Part shown: positions 1-6,098 of the stretch, one piece after another | Layout: the number at the start of each line of letters is the position of its first letter | Position numbering within the stretch: position 1 is the stretch's first letter | Source: an uncultured Clostridia bacterium | GTDB lineage: Bacteria; Bacillota; Clostridia; Lachnospirales; Anaerotignaceae | Length of the DNA stretch: 13,946 nucleotides | Assembly (NCBI GenBank): GCA_937888765.1 | Contig: CALASU010000106.1 | Coordinates: 1 to 13,946, forward strand | Direction of reading: 5' to 3' | Notes under the pieces: model-generated | The model's input: the letters and a program-made list of their open reading frames with translations, nothing else | Database searches by the model: none | Told to the model about the DNA's origin: nothing | Translations under genes and position numbers: made by a program

Positions 1-61
1 GAAAAAGACAACATCTATGAAATTCATTCTCGAAAACCTATGGTATTTTTTCCCATTGCTA

Positions 62-1219
62 TCAGATCCACTGCAGGAGCATCCGCTGCAGCATGGTATT
101 CAGATCCGTCTTTTCTACCCCTTCGACAGTGACCAGTGCTGTCCGCCCTACTTCTTCGCCATTGATACGGTAAATCACTTCCCCTACCTGTTTCCCCGCT
201 TCTATGGGTGCATCCAGTGACGGCAGAAGCTCTGTTTCTGTCTGCCAGTCTGTACCGCCGCCTTTGGGAATCAGCATGGAAACCTCTTCTTTTACCACTG
301 CCGCAACGCTGTCTTTCATCCCCTTGTTGACAGGAATCTGCTCCATTTCCGTTCCTGCCGCAAGCCCTTTTTCCACACTGTAATTGGCAAAGCCATAGTC
401 TAAAAGCTTCATGGTTTCCTGAAACCGTACCTTGAAATCAGGCGCCGCCATAATCACACCGATTAAATTCAAACCGTTCCGCTCAGCTGTTCCTGAAAGG
501 CAATATAATGCTTTTCCCGTAGATCCCGTTTTCAGCCCCGTTGCCCCCTCATACCACTTGATGAGCTTATTTGTGTTCGTCAGACCAAATTCATTTTCGC
601 CCTTTCTTGTTTTATGTATAATGGTATCCTGCCATTTTGTCGTATATTCTTTGATCTTCGGAAAACGATGCATCAACTCACGGCTCATCACAGCAATATC
701 ATAGGCACTTGTAACGTGTCCATCCACATCCAACCCGCAGGCATTTACAAAATTCGTTTCCTGCATCCCCAGTTCTTTCGCTTTCCGGTTCATCATCTGT
801 ACAAAACCTTCCTCACTGCCGCCGATAAATTCCGCCATGGCTACAGCCGCATCATTCGCGGAAGCAATGGCAATACATTTGGTCAGCTCTGCCACAGTCT
901 GCAGCTCTCCCGGTTCCAGAAACACCTGAGAACCGCCCATACCTGCCGCATGTTCGCTGATCTGTACCGTATCGCTCCACTGGAATTTTCCCGATTCTTC
1001 TCCCTCGTAGATCAATAAAAGCGTCATTACCTTTGTGACACTGGCAGGCGGCATGGCTTCATGACTGTTCTTTTCATACAGCACCCGTCCCGTTTCCTGT
1101 TCCATCAGCACCGCACTTTTGCTTTGTAACGCCAGCAGATCCTCCTGTCCATACACAGGTGTCAGCGGCAGTAACAGCAGTGTCAGTATTGCCGCAAGGA
1201 TTCCCTTTCTTCTTTTCAT
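62..1219 (-). CDS. D-alanyl-D-alanine carboxypeptidase, DacF/PBP5 family (serine penicillin-binding protein)
   Basis: This is a 385-residue exported low-molecular-mass penicillin-binding protein. The family removes the terminal D-alanine from peptidoglycan stem peptides and acts at the outer face of the membrane. A signal peptide covers residues 1-24 (basic KRRK, then a Leu-rich core, ending VYG). All three active-site motifs are present: SVTK (Ser60, Lys63), SAN (120-122) and KTG (230-232). A PBP5 C-terminal-type region follows at about 270-370, and the end (LQRMLLQWI) resembles the amphipathic membrane anchor of this family. The start is set by GGGGAGG seven bases upstream. Length and motif spacing fit B. 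subtilis DacF/DacB/DacA; I cannot tell which paralogue it is. DacF would make it a sporulation gene, but I found no convincing promoter of any class in the shared upstream region. No terminator is obvious in the 61 bases after the stop. Confidence 0.95.
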   Translation of the reverse strand: MKRRKGILAAILTLLLLPLTPVYGQEDLLALQSKSAVLMEQETGRVLYEKNSHEAMPPASVTKVMTLLLIYEGEESGKFQWSDTVQISEHAAGMGGSQVFLEPGELQTVAELTKCIAIASANDAAVAMAEFIGGSEEGFVQMMNRKAKELGMQETNFVNACGLDVDGHVTSAYDIAVMSRELMHRFPKIKEYTTKWQDTIIHKTRKGENEFGLTNTNKLIKWYEGATGLKTGSTGKALYCLSGTAERNGLNLIGVIMAAPDFKVRFQETMKLLDYGFANYSVEKGLAAGTEMEQIPVNKGMKDSVAAVVKEEVSMLIPKGGGTDWQTETELLPSLDAPIEAGKQVGEVIYRINGEEVGRTALVTVEGVEKTDLNTMLQRMLLQWI

Positions 1220-1319
1220 GTATGTTCCTCCCCAAACCCTCTTATGCTTACTCTATGTCTGCTCAAAAAAAGATATGCACCATTCCACACCTCCATTTTT
1301 CATACACAAAAGATGAGGA

Positions 1320-1348
1320 TTGACGAAATTTTCCTGATATTGTATGCT
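1320..1348 (+). promoter_or_regulatory. Sigma-A promoter for the copper-amine-oxidase-N-like protein gene
   Basis: TTGACG at 1320-1325 and TATGCT at 1343-1348 are separated by exactly 17 bases, and the gene's ATG lies 47 bases beyond the -10 box. The rest of the intergenic region (1220-1319) should hold the divergent promoter of the carboxypeptidase gene, but no good match was found there. Confidence 0.7.
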
Positions 1349-1394
1349 AATCTTATAACTCTATTTCTATATCTACTATAAGGAGGAATGTACT

Positions 1395-2510
1395 ATGAAA
1401 AAATTCTTTTCTCTCTTCACAGCCGCTGTCCTCACAGCAGGCATGAGCACAACCGCCCTTGCATCTGAGATCAATGTCACAGTAGACGGTGCGCCCGTTC
1501 AATGGACAGATGCCACACCTTTTATCAATGAAGATAACCGTACGCTTGTCCCTCTGCGCCCCATTGCAAATGCACTGGGTCTGACTGTTACATGGGACAG
1601 CGAAGCAAAGCAGGCATCTTTCACAGATGGATCTATGACTGCGATTTTTACAATTGATAACAATATCTGTCAGATTTCCACAGCTTTCGGTGAAGCAAAT
1701 GTAGAAATGGATACTGCCGCCGTAGTGTCCAATGTCCGCACCTATGCCCCCGCAAGATACCTTGCAGAATCTTTCGGCTATACAGTCGGCTGGGATAACA
1801 CAACAAAGAGCGTAACCATTTCTTCCGAAGCAGAAGAAAGCCCTGAAGAAGAAGGTTTCGAGGATGAAATTTTCGACTTTGGAGATGTCCCTGAAGAAGA
1901 TGATGTATTTGCCGTTATCACTGACGCTATTACAGCAGAAGCCGGCGCAGAATTTGAATCTGAAATCACAATAAGCGGCAACTCCTTATTAGAAGATCTG
2001 GATTTCTTCTCCTTCCCTCTGGAAATGGAAACAGAACTGGAATTTTATGCTACAGGCTTTGATTATAGCTTTACAGAAGAAAACAGAATCCCCTTCTCTC
2101 TGCAGACAGCTCTCAATACAACACCCGGCGAATATGTTGTTAATCTGACAATCCCTTCCGAATGGTTTGTCGAAGAACCCGCTGAACCCGTGATCGTCCC
2201 CCTGCAGCTGACAGTGACAGAACCTTCTCTGGACACTGCACTGGACATGATCGTATCCAATATCGAAGGCGGTATTTTTGCTGAAGAAGGTGCATCTGCC
2301 GCAGATATCTCTGCAACGATCGCAGATGATGCAGGTTGGATTCTGTATGACACACCTTTTACACTGGCAGTCAGCGAAGGTGTCTTTGACGAAGCCGCAG
2401 CAGAATGGACAGGTACTCTGAGCATAACAGACGGCGAAGAAGAAATTTTTCAGGAACTGACAATTTCTGTTGAAGCTCTCGAAGATTTCTCCGATATCAT
2501 TGAAGAATAA
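1395..2510 (+). CDS. Secreted protein with copper amine oxidase N-terminal-like domain
   Basis: A 371-residue exported protein. A signal peptide is clear (KKFF, hydrophobic core, probable cleavage after ALA at residue 23). Residues 25-143 form a copper amine oxidase N-terminal-like (stalk) domain. Its two characteristic halves are NRTLVPLRPIANALG (48-62) with a following TVTWD, and VRTYAPARYLAESFG (114-128) with a following TVGWD. This domain is common in surface proteins of Clostridia and is not catalytic; no amine oxidase catalytic domain follows. Residues 144-172 are a Glu/Asp-rich linker. Residues 173-371 are an unrecognised acidic region predicted to be beta-rich, with two stretches that look like related beta-sandwich units (about 186-275 and 315-360). 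The start has AAGGAGG eight bases upstream. The gene appears monocistronic, with its own promoter and terminator. The function is probably extracellular binding or structural, but it is unknown. Confidence 0.88.
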   Translation: MKKFFSLFTAAVLTAGMSTTALASEINVTVDGAPVQWTDATPFINEDNRTLVPLRPIANALGLTVTWDSEAKQASFTDGSMTAIFTIDNNICQISTAFGEANVEMDTAAVVSNVRTYAPARYLAESFGYTVGWDNTTKSVTISSEAEESPEEEGFEDEIFDFGDVPEEDDVFAVITDAITAEAGAEFESEITISGNSLLEDLDFFSFPLEMETELEFYATGFDYSFTEENRIPFSLQTALNTTPGEYVVNLTIPSEWFVEEPAEPVIVPLQLTVTEPSLDTALDMIVSNIEGGIFAEEGASAADISATIADDAGWILYDTPFTLAVSEGVFDEAAAEWTGTLSITDGEEEIFQELTISVEALEDFSDIIEE

Positions 2511-2516
2511 TCTCAA

Positions 2517-2558
2517 AGGGCTTTCGTTCCAAAGGAACGGAAGCCTTTTTTATTTTTT
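2517..2558 (+). terminator. Rho-independent terminator after the amine-oxidase-N-like gene
   Basis: A 14-bp stem (arms 2517-2530 and 2534-2547, AAA loop, two G-T wobbles) is followed by a T-rich run. It starts seven bases after the stop codon at 2508-2510. Confidence 0.93.
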
Positions 2559-2587
2559 CTCAGCCTTTTCATAAAATCAAAAAAAGA

Positions 2588-2617
2588 TTTCCATATTTTC
2601 CAAACCTTTGCTATACT
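2588..2617 (+). promoter_or_regulatory. Probable sigma-A promoter for the SLH protein gene
   Basis: TATACT at 2612-2617 is a good -10 box. The best -35 candidate is TTTCCA at 2588-2593 with an 18-base spacer, which matches the consensus at only four of six positions. The location just after the previous terminator and 36 bases before the ATG supports it. Confidence 0.55.
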
Positions 2618-2653
2618 AAAGAAAAGAATGACAAAACAAAGGAGGAGATTCCT

Positions 2654-4702
2654 ATGAAATATAGAAGCTATAAGCCTTTTGCTTTTCTTTTGACAACACT
2701 GCTGGCATTACAGCCCGTACCCGCCCACGCCATTACCTTTGTGGATCTTTCTGATGTTCCCTGGTCAGGTGCAGCAGGCCCGATTCAGAGAGCGGGCAAT
2801 CTGGGTCTGGTTGTAGGCGATGTCAAAAACGGGATGCATTACTTCCGTCCCAATGCTTCCGTTTCCCTTTGCGAAACGGCACAGCTTGCCTATAAACTCC
2901 TGCTGCATACAGGCAAAGCTAATCTTTCTGATACCATCACACAGAAATGGTCTGTCGTACTGAGCAATTATAACCTGCCCACATGGTCTTATGATGCCCT
3001 TTCCTACTGTCTGGAAGCGGATATCATTACTCCCACAGAGCTAAACGGCTATATGGTAAACGGTAACCCGCAGTCTGCTACAAGAGAACAAGCCGCCCGT
3101 ATTTTCGGACGCACACTAAAATATGGTGCCCCTGCCTACAGCACCACATCTACCGACACCAAATTTGCAGACAATTATCAGATTTCCGATACTGCAAAAA
3201 GCTATGTGGCACTGCTAAACGAAAAAGGCATTGTAAACGGGGACAATACCAATCGTTTCAATCCCAAGAAAACACTGAACCGTGCCGAAACTGCCGTATT
3301 GGTAACCAAGCTGTATGATCTGATGGCAAAGAGCAGTTCCTTTATCAGCGGAACCCCCTCTTATCTGTATCCCAGTACAGGCTCTTTTGTAACCGGAACA
3401 ACAACAAATACAACTACCAATGTAACTGCAGGCACAACAGGAACGGTATCTGCCAATACCAAAACAGGCAAAATCAAAACACTTACAAAGCATTATATCA
3501 ATCTGGAAGGCGATACCGGTTCATATTTCTTTGATACCACAAAAGCACCTACCATTACTGTAGACGAAGAACGCTATTCCGTAGATGAACTTGTAAGACT
3601 CTGGAGCACAAAGCCTATCCTGAAAGCAACCCTGACGCTTTCCGGCAGCAACACTATCACAAAGCTGGAGATCGAAAAAAACTCCAAGCTCAAAAGCAGC
3701 GATCTGAAAGGCGAAATCAAATCTCTGAGCAAGAGCAAAATCAAAGTCGGCTCCAAAACCTTCTCCATCGAAGATGCAGATGATATTACCGTAAAAATCG
3801 ACGGTAAAACAGAAGATTTTGACGAACTGCGTGATCTGTATAAGGACGATGATGTGAAACTGACAGCAACACTGACTCTGGACAGTGATGATTATGTTAT
3901 CAAGATCGTTGTAACCACAGATGATTCTGATGAGGATGACGGCGAACTGACAGGTATCGGTTATGCAGATGACGATGACTACGAAGGTTATATCCGTGTA
4001 GACGGCAGACGTTACTATGTAGAAGATGTAGATGATATTACCGTAAAAATTGAAGGCAGTACAAAGGATTTCGACAGATTATATGATCTGTACCGTGATC
4101 TGGATACTGACGAATATATTGAAGTCGAAATCGAAACCGACGGCGATGATTACGTTACCAGAATCAAAGCCACCATCGAAGACGAAGATGATGACGATGA
4201 TGACAAGGACGGCGACGAAGAAGGCGAAATTACCGATCTGGATGACGATGAAATCGAACTGGATGATGATGACTCCTATGATCTGGATAATGATGTGGAT
4301 GTAGATGTTACAGACGGTGAAACCACTATTGACGATCTGGACGATCTGATTGATATTTTTGAAGACGATAAAGTCATTGAAGTAGAAATCACCATCAAAA
4401 ACGGTGATGTAACCAAAATCGAAGGGGAAGTCATCGAAGCCAGAGGCAGATTGATCGACTGCGGTAAAAACTCCATTGAACTGGAATTTGATGAAAGCGA
4501 TGACACAGAATATAAATTCGATAAAGATTTAGATGAAGATGAAATTGATGTCGATTTCGACGGCGAAAGTAAGATCAAAAACCTGGAGGATTTTCTGGAT
4601 TGGCTGGATGACGAAGATTTCGATGCGGATGACGATGATATTCTCATTACCCTCAAACTGGAAGATGGCTACGTAACAGAATTTGAAGCAGAATGGGATT
4701 AA
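2654..4702 (+). CDS. S-layer homology (SLH) domain protein with five tandem acidic modules
   Basis: A 682-residue exported wall-associated protein. Residues 1-26 are a signal peptide (cleavage after AHA). Three SLH units follow at about 28-85, 100-156 and 168-224; the third is the most typical (ISDTAKSYVALLNEKGIVNG...FNPKKTLNRAETAVLVTKL). SLH domains usually hold proteins to secondary wall polymers. A Thr/Ser/Asn-rich linker (225-270) leads to five tandem modules, at about 272-342, 353-423, 430-509, 524-596 and 598-682. Each has the pattern G-x-(I/L), then a beta-like stretch, an (I/V)-x-V-x-(I/F)-(D/E)-G core, a (L/F)-x-x-L helix-like segment and an ending like Y-V-x-x-I. The modules become steadily more acidic, and Asp runs such as 511-517 separate modules 3 and 4. 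There are no catalytic motifs that I recognise. The SD is AAAGGAGGAG. The function is unknown; a structural or calcium-binding surface protein is a reasonable guess. Confidence 0.92.
   Translation: MKYRSYKPFAFLLTTLLALQPVPAHAITFVDLSDVPWSGAAGPIQRAGNLGLVVGDVKNGMHYFRPNASVSLCETAQLAYKLLLHTGKANLSDTITQKWSVVLSNYNLPTWSYDALSYCLEADIITPTELNGYMVNGNPQSATREQAARIFGRTLKYGAPAYSTTSTDTKFADNYQISDTAKSYVALLNEKGIVNGDNTNRFNPKKTLNRAETAVLVTKLYDLMAKSSSFISGTPSYLYPSTGSFVTGTTTNTTTNVTAGTTGTVSANTKTGKIKTLTKHYINLEGDTGSYFFDTTKAPTITVDEERYSVDELVRLWSTKPILKATLTLSGSNTITKLEIEKNSKLKSSDLKGEIKSLSKSKIKVGSKTFSIEDADDITVKIDGKTEDFDELRDLYKDDDVKLTATLTLDSDDYVIKIVVTTDDSDEDDGELTGIGYADDDDYEGYIRVDGRRYYVEDVDDITVKIEGSTKDFDRLYDLYRDLDTDEYIEVEIETDGDDYVTRIKATIEDEDDDDDDKDGDEEGEITDLDDDEIELDDDDSYDLDNDVDVDVTDGETTIDDLDDLIDIFEDDKVIEVEITIKNGDVTKIEGEVIEARGRLIDCGKNSIELEFDESDDTEYKFDKDLDEDEIDVDFDGESKIKNLEDFLDWLDDEDFDADDDDILITLKLEDGYVTEFEAEWD
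3467..4699 (+). repeat. Five tandem protein modules within the SLH gene
   Basis: Divergent in-frame repeats of about 71-85 codons start near 3467, 3710, 3941, 4223 and 4445. The clearest DNA-level similarity is between modules 2 and 3, which share the word GATGATATTACCGTAAAAAT (3778 and 4030), encoding DDITVKI. The others are recognisable only at the protein level, so the expansion is old or has diverged fast. Confidence 0.75.
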
Positions 4703-4707
4703 CCCTG

Positions 4708-4740
4708 AAAACGGATGCAGAAATGCATCCGTTTTTCTTC
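4708..4740 (+). terminator. Rho-independent terminator after the SLH gene
   Basis: A perfect 12-bp stem (arms 4708-4719 and 4724-4735) with a GAAA tetraloop ends in a T-run. It begins five bases after the TAA stop. Confidence 0.95.
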
Positions 4741-4763
4741 TATCTGACAGCTTTCTTTTCCGA

Positions 4764-4792
4764 TTGACAAAAGTCCCTGCCCGCTGTATGAT
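4764..4792 (+). promoter_or_regulatory. Sigma-A promoter of the cobalamin-regulated operon
   Basis: A consensus TTGACA (4764-4769), a 17-base spacer and TATGAT (4787-4792) predict a transcript start near 4799, just before the first paired element of the riboswitch. Confidence 0.88.
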
Positions 4793-4798
4793 GAAAAA

Positions 4799-5020
4799 AA
4801 TAAATATCGGACAGGAATCCGTGTGAGAATCCGGAACAGCTTTATCCCTGCTGTATGAGCAACGAAAAAAGCCAGAACCACTGAACTCTGTTTGGGAAGG
4901 GGCTTTGAGTAGGCATTTGGCTCAAGTCAGAATACAACGTCCGCAAACCAGACATCCAAAGGCATAAATTGGGGGTTTCTTTTTTGTTGCCCCCAAAAAG
5001 AAAAAAGGAGGGCTTTTTTT
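4799..5020 (+). ncRNA. Cobalamin (B12) riboswitch: aptamer about 4799-4943, expression platform 4944-5020
   Basis: The leader has the conserved cobalamin aptamer segments in order: ACAGGAATCCGTGTGAGAAT near 4811, a CTGCTGTATGAG variant near 4849, GCCAGAACCACTGA near 4871, GGGAAGGGGC near 4894 and AAGTCAGAATAC at 4924-4935. CGGAC (4808-4812) pairs with GTCCG (4939-4943) to close P1, which fixes the aptamer limits. The class normally binds adenosylcobalamin or another cobalamin and represses downstream uptake or biosynthesis genes when bound. The 77-base platform has no canonical terminator, because its G/C hairpin (4969-4996) is followed by A residues rather than U. The Shine-Dalgarno AGGAGGG (5006-5012) can sit in the loop of a small A/U hairpin, so translational control is more likely. 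That mode is inference. Confidence 0.88.
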
Positions 5021-5413
5021 ATGCAGAACAAAAAAACAATACTTTTTGCCACACTTTTAGTTATGATCCTTGCCATTTTCGGCATCCTCTACACACAGAC
5101 CCGCCCCGAAACAACTACAGGAGAAAAAGAAATTTCTGTGACCGTAACCCATTCCGATCAGACAAAAACAGGCTTTACCTATCAGACAGATGCAGAATAT
5201 CTTAGCGAAGTCCTGCTTGCCGAAGAACTGGTAAGCGGAGAATTCGGAAAGTATGGACTGTTTATACTGACTGTTGACGGCGAAACTGCCGATGACAGCA
5301 AACAACAGTGGTGGTGCATCACAAAGGGCGGCGAAAAGCTGAACAGCTCCGCCGATACCACGCCCATCGCTGACGGCGATCAGTTTGAACTGACATTAAC
5401 GGAGGGCTATTGA
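5021..5413 (+). CDS. Membrane-anchored DUF4430 (transcobalamin-like C-terminal) domain protein
   Basis: A 130-residue protein with an N-terminal hydrophobic segment (about 6-24) after a KK pair. It has no lipobox cysteine and no clear signal peptidase I site, so it is probably an uncleaved anchor facing outward. Residues 36-128 fit DUF4430, the fold shared with the C-terminal domain of intrinsic factor and transcobalamin. Visible hallmarks are an ISVTVTH beta strand, the Y-L-x-E-V-L-L helix, QWWCITKGGEKL (96-107) and the ending DTTPIADGDQFELTLT. The start follows AGGAGGG by eight bases. The gene is the first in the riboswitch-controlled operon and overlaps the next gene by one base (TGATG). 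It is likely a surface corrinoid-binding partner for the transporter; that role is inference from fold and context. Confidence 0.85.
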   Translation: MQNKKTILFATLLVMILAIFGILYTQTRPETTTGEKEISVTVTHSDQTKTGFTYQTDAEYLSEVLLAEELVSGEFGKYGLFILTVDGETADDSKQQWWCITKGGEKLNSSADTTPIADGDQFELTLTEGY

Positions 5414-5964
5414 TGCAGCCCGTGAAAAAAAACACCCAACAGCTTGCACTGATGGGTGTTTTAACCGCTCTGCTTTTTATGGGACAGGTACTCATGTCCT
5501 TTTTACCAAATCTCGAAATCGTCAGCCTGCTGATTATTTTATACACAATCTTCTTCGGCAAACGTGTTTTCTGGATGATCTACGGCTTTGTATTCTTAGA
5601 GGGCTTTCTGTACGGCTTCGGCATATGGTGGTTCCAGTACCTTTATATCTGGAGCATTCTCGCCCTTGCCGCCATGCCCTTCAGAAGCAATTCCTCTCCT
5701 GTATTCTGGAGCATCCTGTCCGGCTTTTTCGGACTGTTCTTCGGGGCACTCTGTACCCTGCCGTATTTTGTAACAGGCGGGCCCGCCGCTGCTTTTGCTT
5801 ATTGGGTGTCCGGACTTGGCTTCGATATTACCCACTGCATCGGCAATGTTGTTCTTTGCCTTGTCCTTTTTCGTCCACTCTGCCGAATTCTTTCTTCGAT
5901 GGATATGAATACCGTCAAGATTAGGGCGGCGGCGAAACCGTCTTCCCACAGGGAAGATACCTGA
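5413..5964 (+). CDS. ECF transporter S component, probable cobalamin/corrinoid uptake
   Basis: A 183-residue integral membrane protein with about five or six hydrophobic segments (about 10-30, 35-58, 60-90, 98-120, 124-135 and 140-158). The size, the early ALMGVLTALLFMGQ helix and the LPNLEIVSLLIILY segment (31-44) are typical of ECF transporter S components, which bind a vitamin in the membrane and are energised by a shared EcfA/A'/T module. That module is not in this window. Regulation by the B12 riboswitch makes a cobalamin or a precursor the best substrate guess, as for CbrT-type S components. I chose ATG 5413 because GGAGGG lies six bases before it; a TTG at 5410 is too close to the SD. 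The cytoplasmic tail (about 160-183) is polar, and its last codons coincide with a short hairpin (5941-5957) at the edge of a repeat cluster. Confidence 0.85.
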   Translation: MQPVKKNTQQLALMGVLTALLFMGQVLMSFLPNLEIVSLLIILYTIFFGKRVFWMIYGFVFLEGFLYGFGIWWFQYLYIWSILALAAMPFRSNSSPVFWSILSGFFGLFFGALCTLPYFVTGGPAAAFAYWVSGLGFDITHCIGNVVLCLVLFRPLCRILSSMDMNTVKIRAAAKPSSHREDT

Positions 5965-6092
5965 CCATCCCTCGAACTCCCTGCAAAGAGAATGATTCCC
6001 CCTGCTCCCCATTCGCAACCGCATATATGCGGTTGCAATATCGGGTCGAGGGGGTGACCCCCTCGTGGGGGTATTGGGGGCAACGCCCCCAA
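5941..6092. repeat. GC-rich cluster of perfect short hairpins between convergent genes
   Basis: This region contains four perfect inverted repeats: 5941-5957 (7-bp arms, ACA loop, inside the end of the transporter gene), 6015-6036 (a 22-base complete palindrome), 6047-6065 (8-bp arms, TGA loop) and 6074-6092 (8-bp arms, AAC loop). The last two are almost pure G/C runs. None is followed by a convincing T-run on either strand. The G+C content and texture differ from neighbouring intergenic DNA. A dispersed REP-like or MITE-like repeat is the best reading. It may also terminate transcription from both sides, since the flanking genes converge here. Confidence 0.65.
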
Positions 6093-6098
6093 GGTCTT

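Noticed and set aside
1..61. Terminator or gene remnant beyond the carboxypeptidase stop
   Set aside because: Only a weak A/T-rich GAAAA/TTTTC pairing is visible, with no stable stem, and the window edge prevents further judgement.
1220..1319. Sporulation-type promoter for the carboxypeptidase gene
   Set aside because: CATATCT and CATAAGA resemble forespore -10 boxes, but no -35 element at acceptable spacing accompanies them, and TTGAGC lacks a sigma-A -10 partner.
4050..4656. Open frames in other phases and on the minus strand within the Asp-rich part of the SLH gene
   Set aside because: GAT/GAC/GAA-rich DNA rarely makes stops in other frames. The products are Met/Thr/Lys- or Ser-rich low-complexity strings with no start signals.
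4969..4996. Rho-independent terminator in the B12 leader
   Set aside because: The hairpin is followed by AAAAAGAAAAAAGG rather than by T residues, so it does not have the form of an intrinsic terminator on the plus strand.
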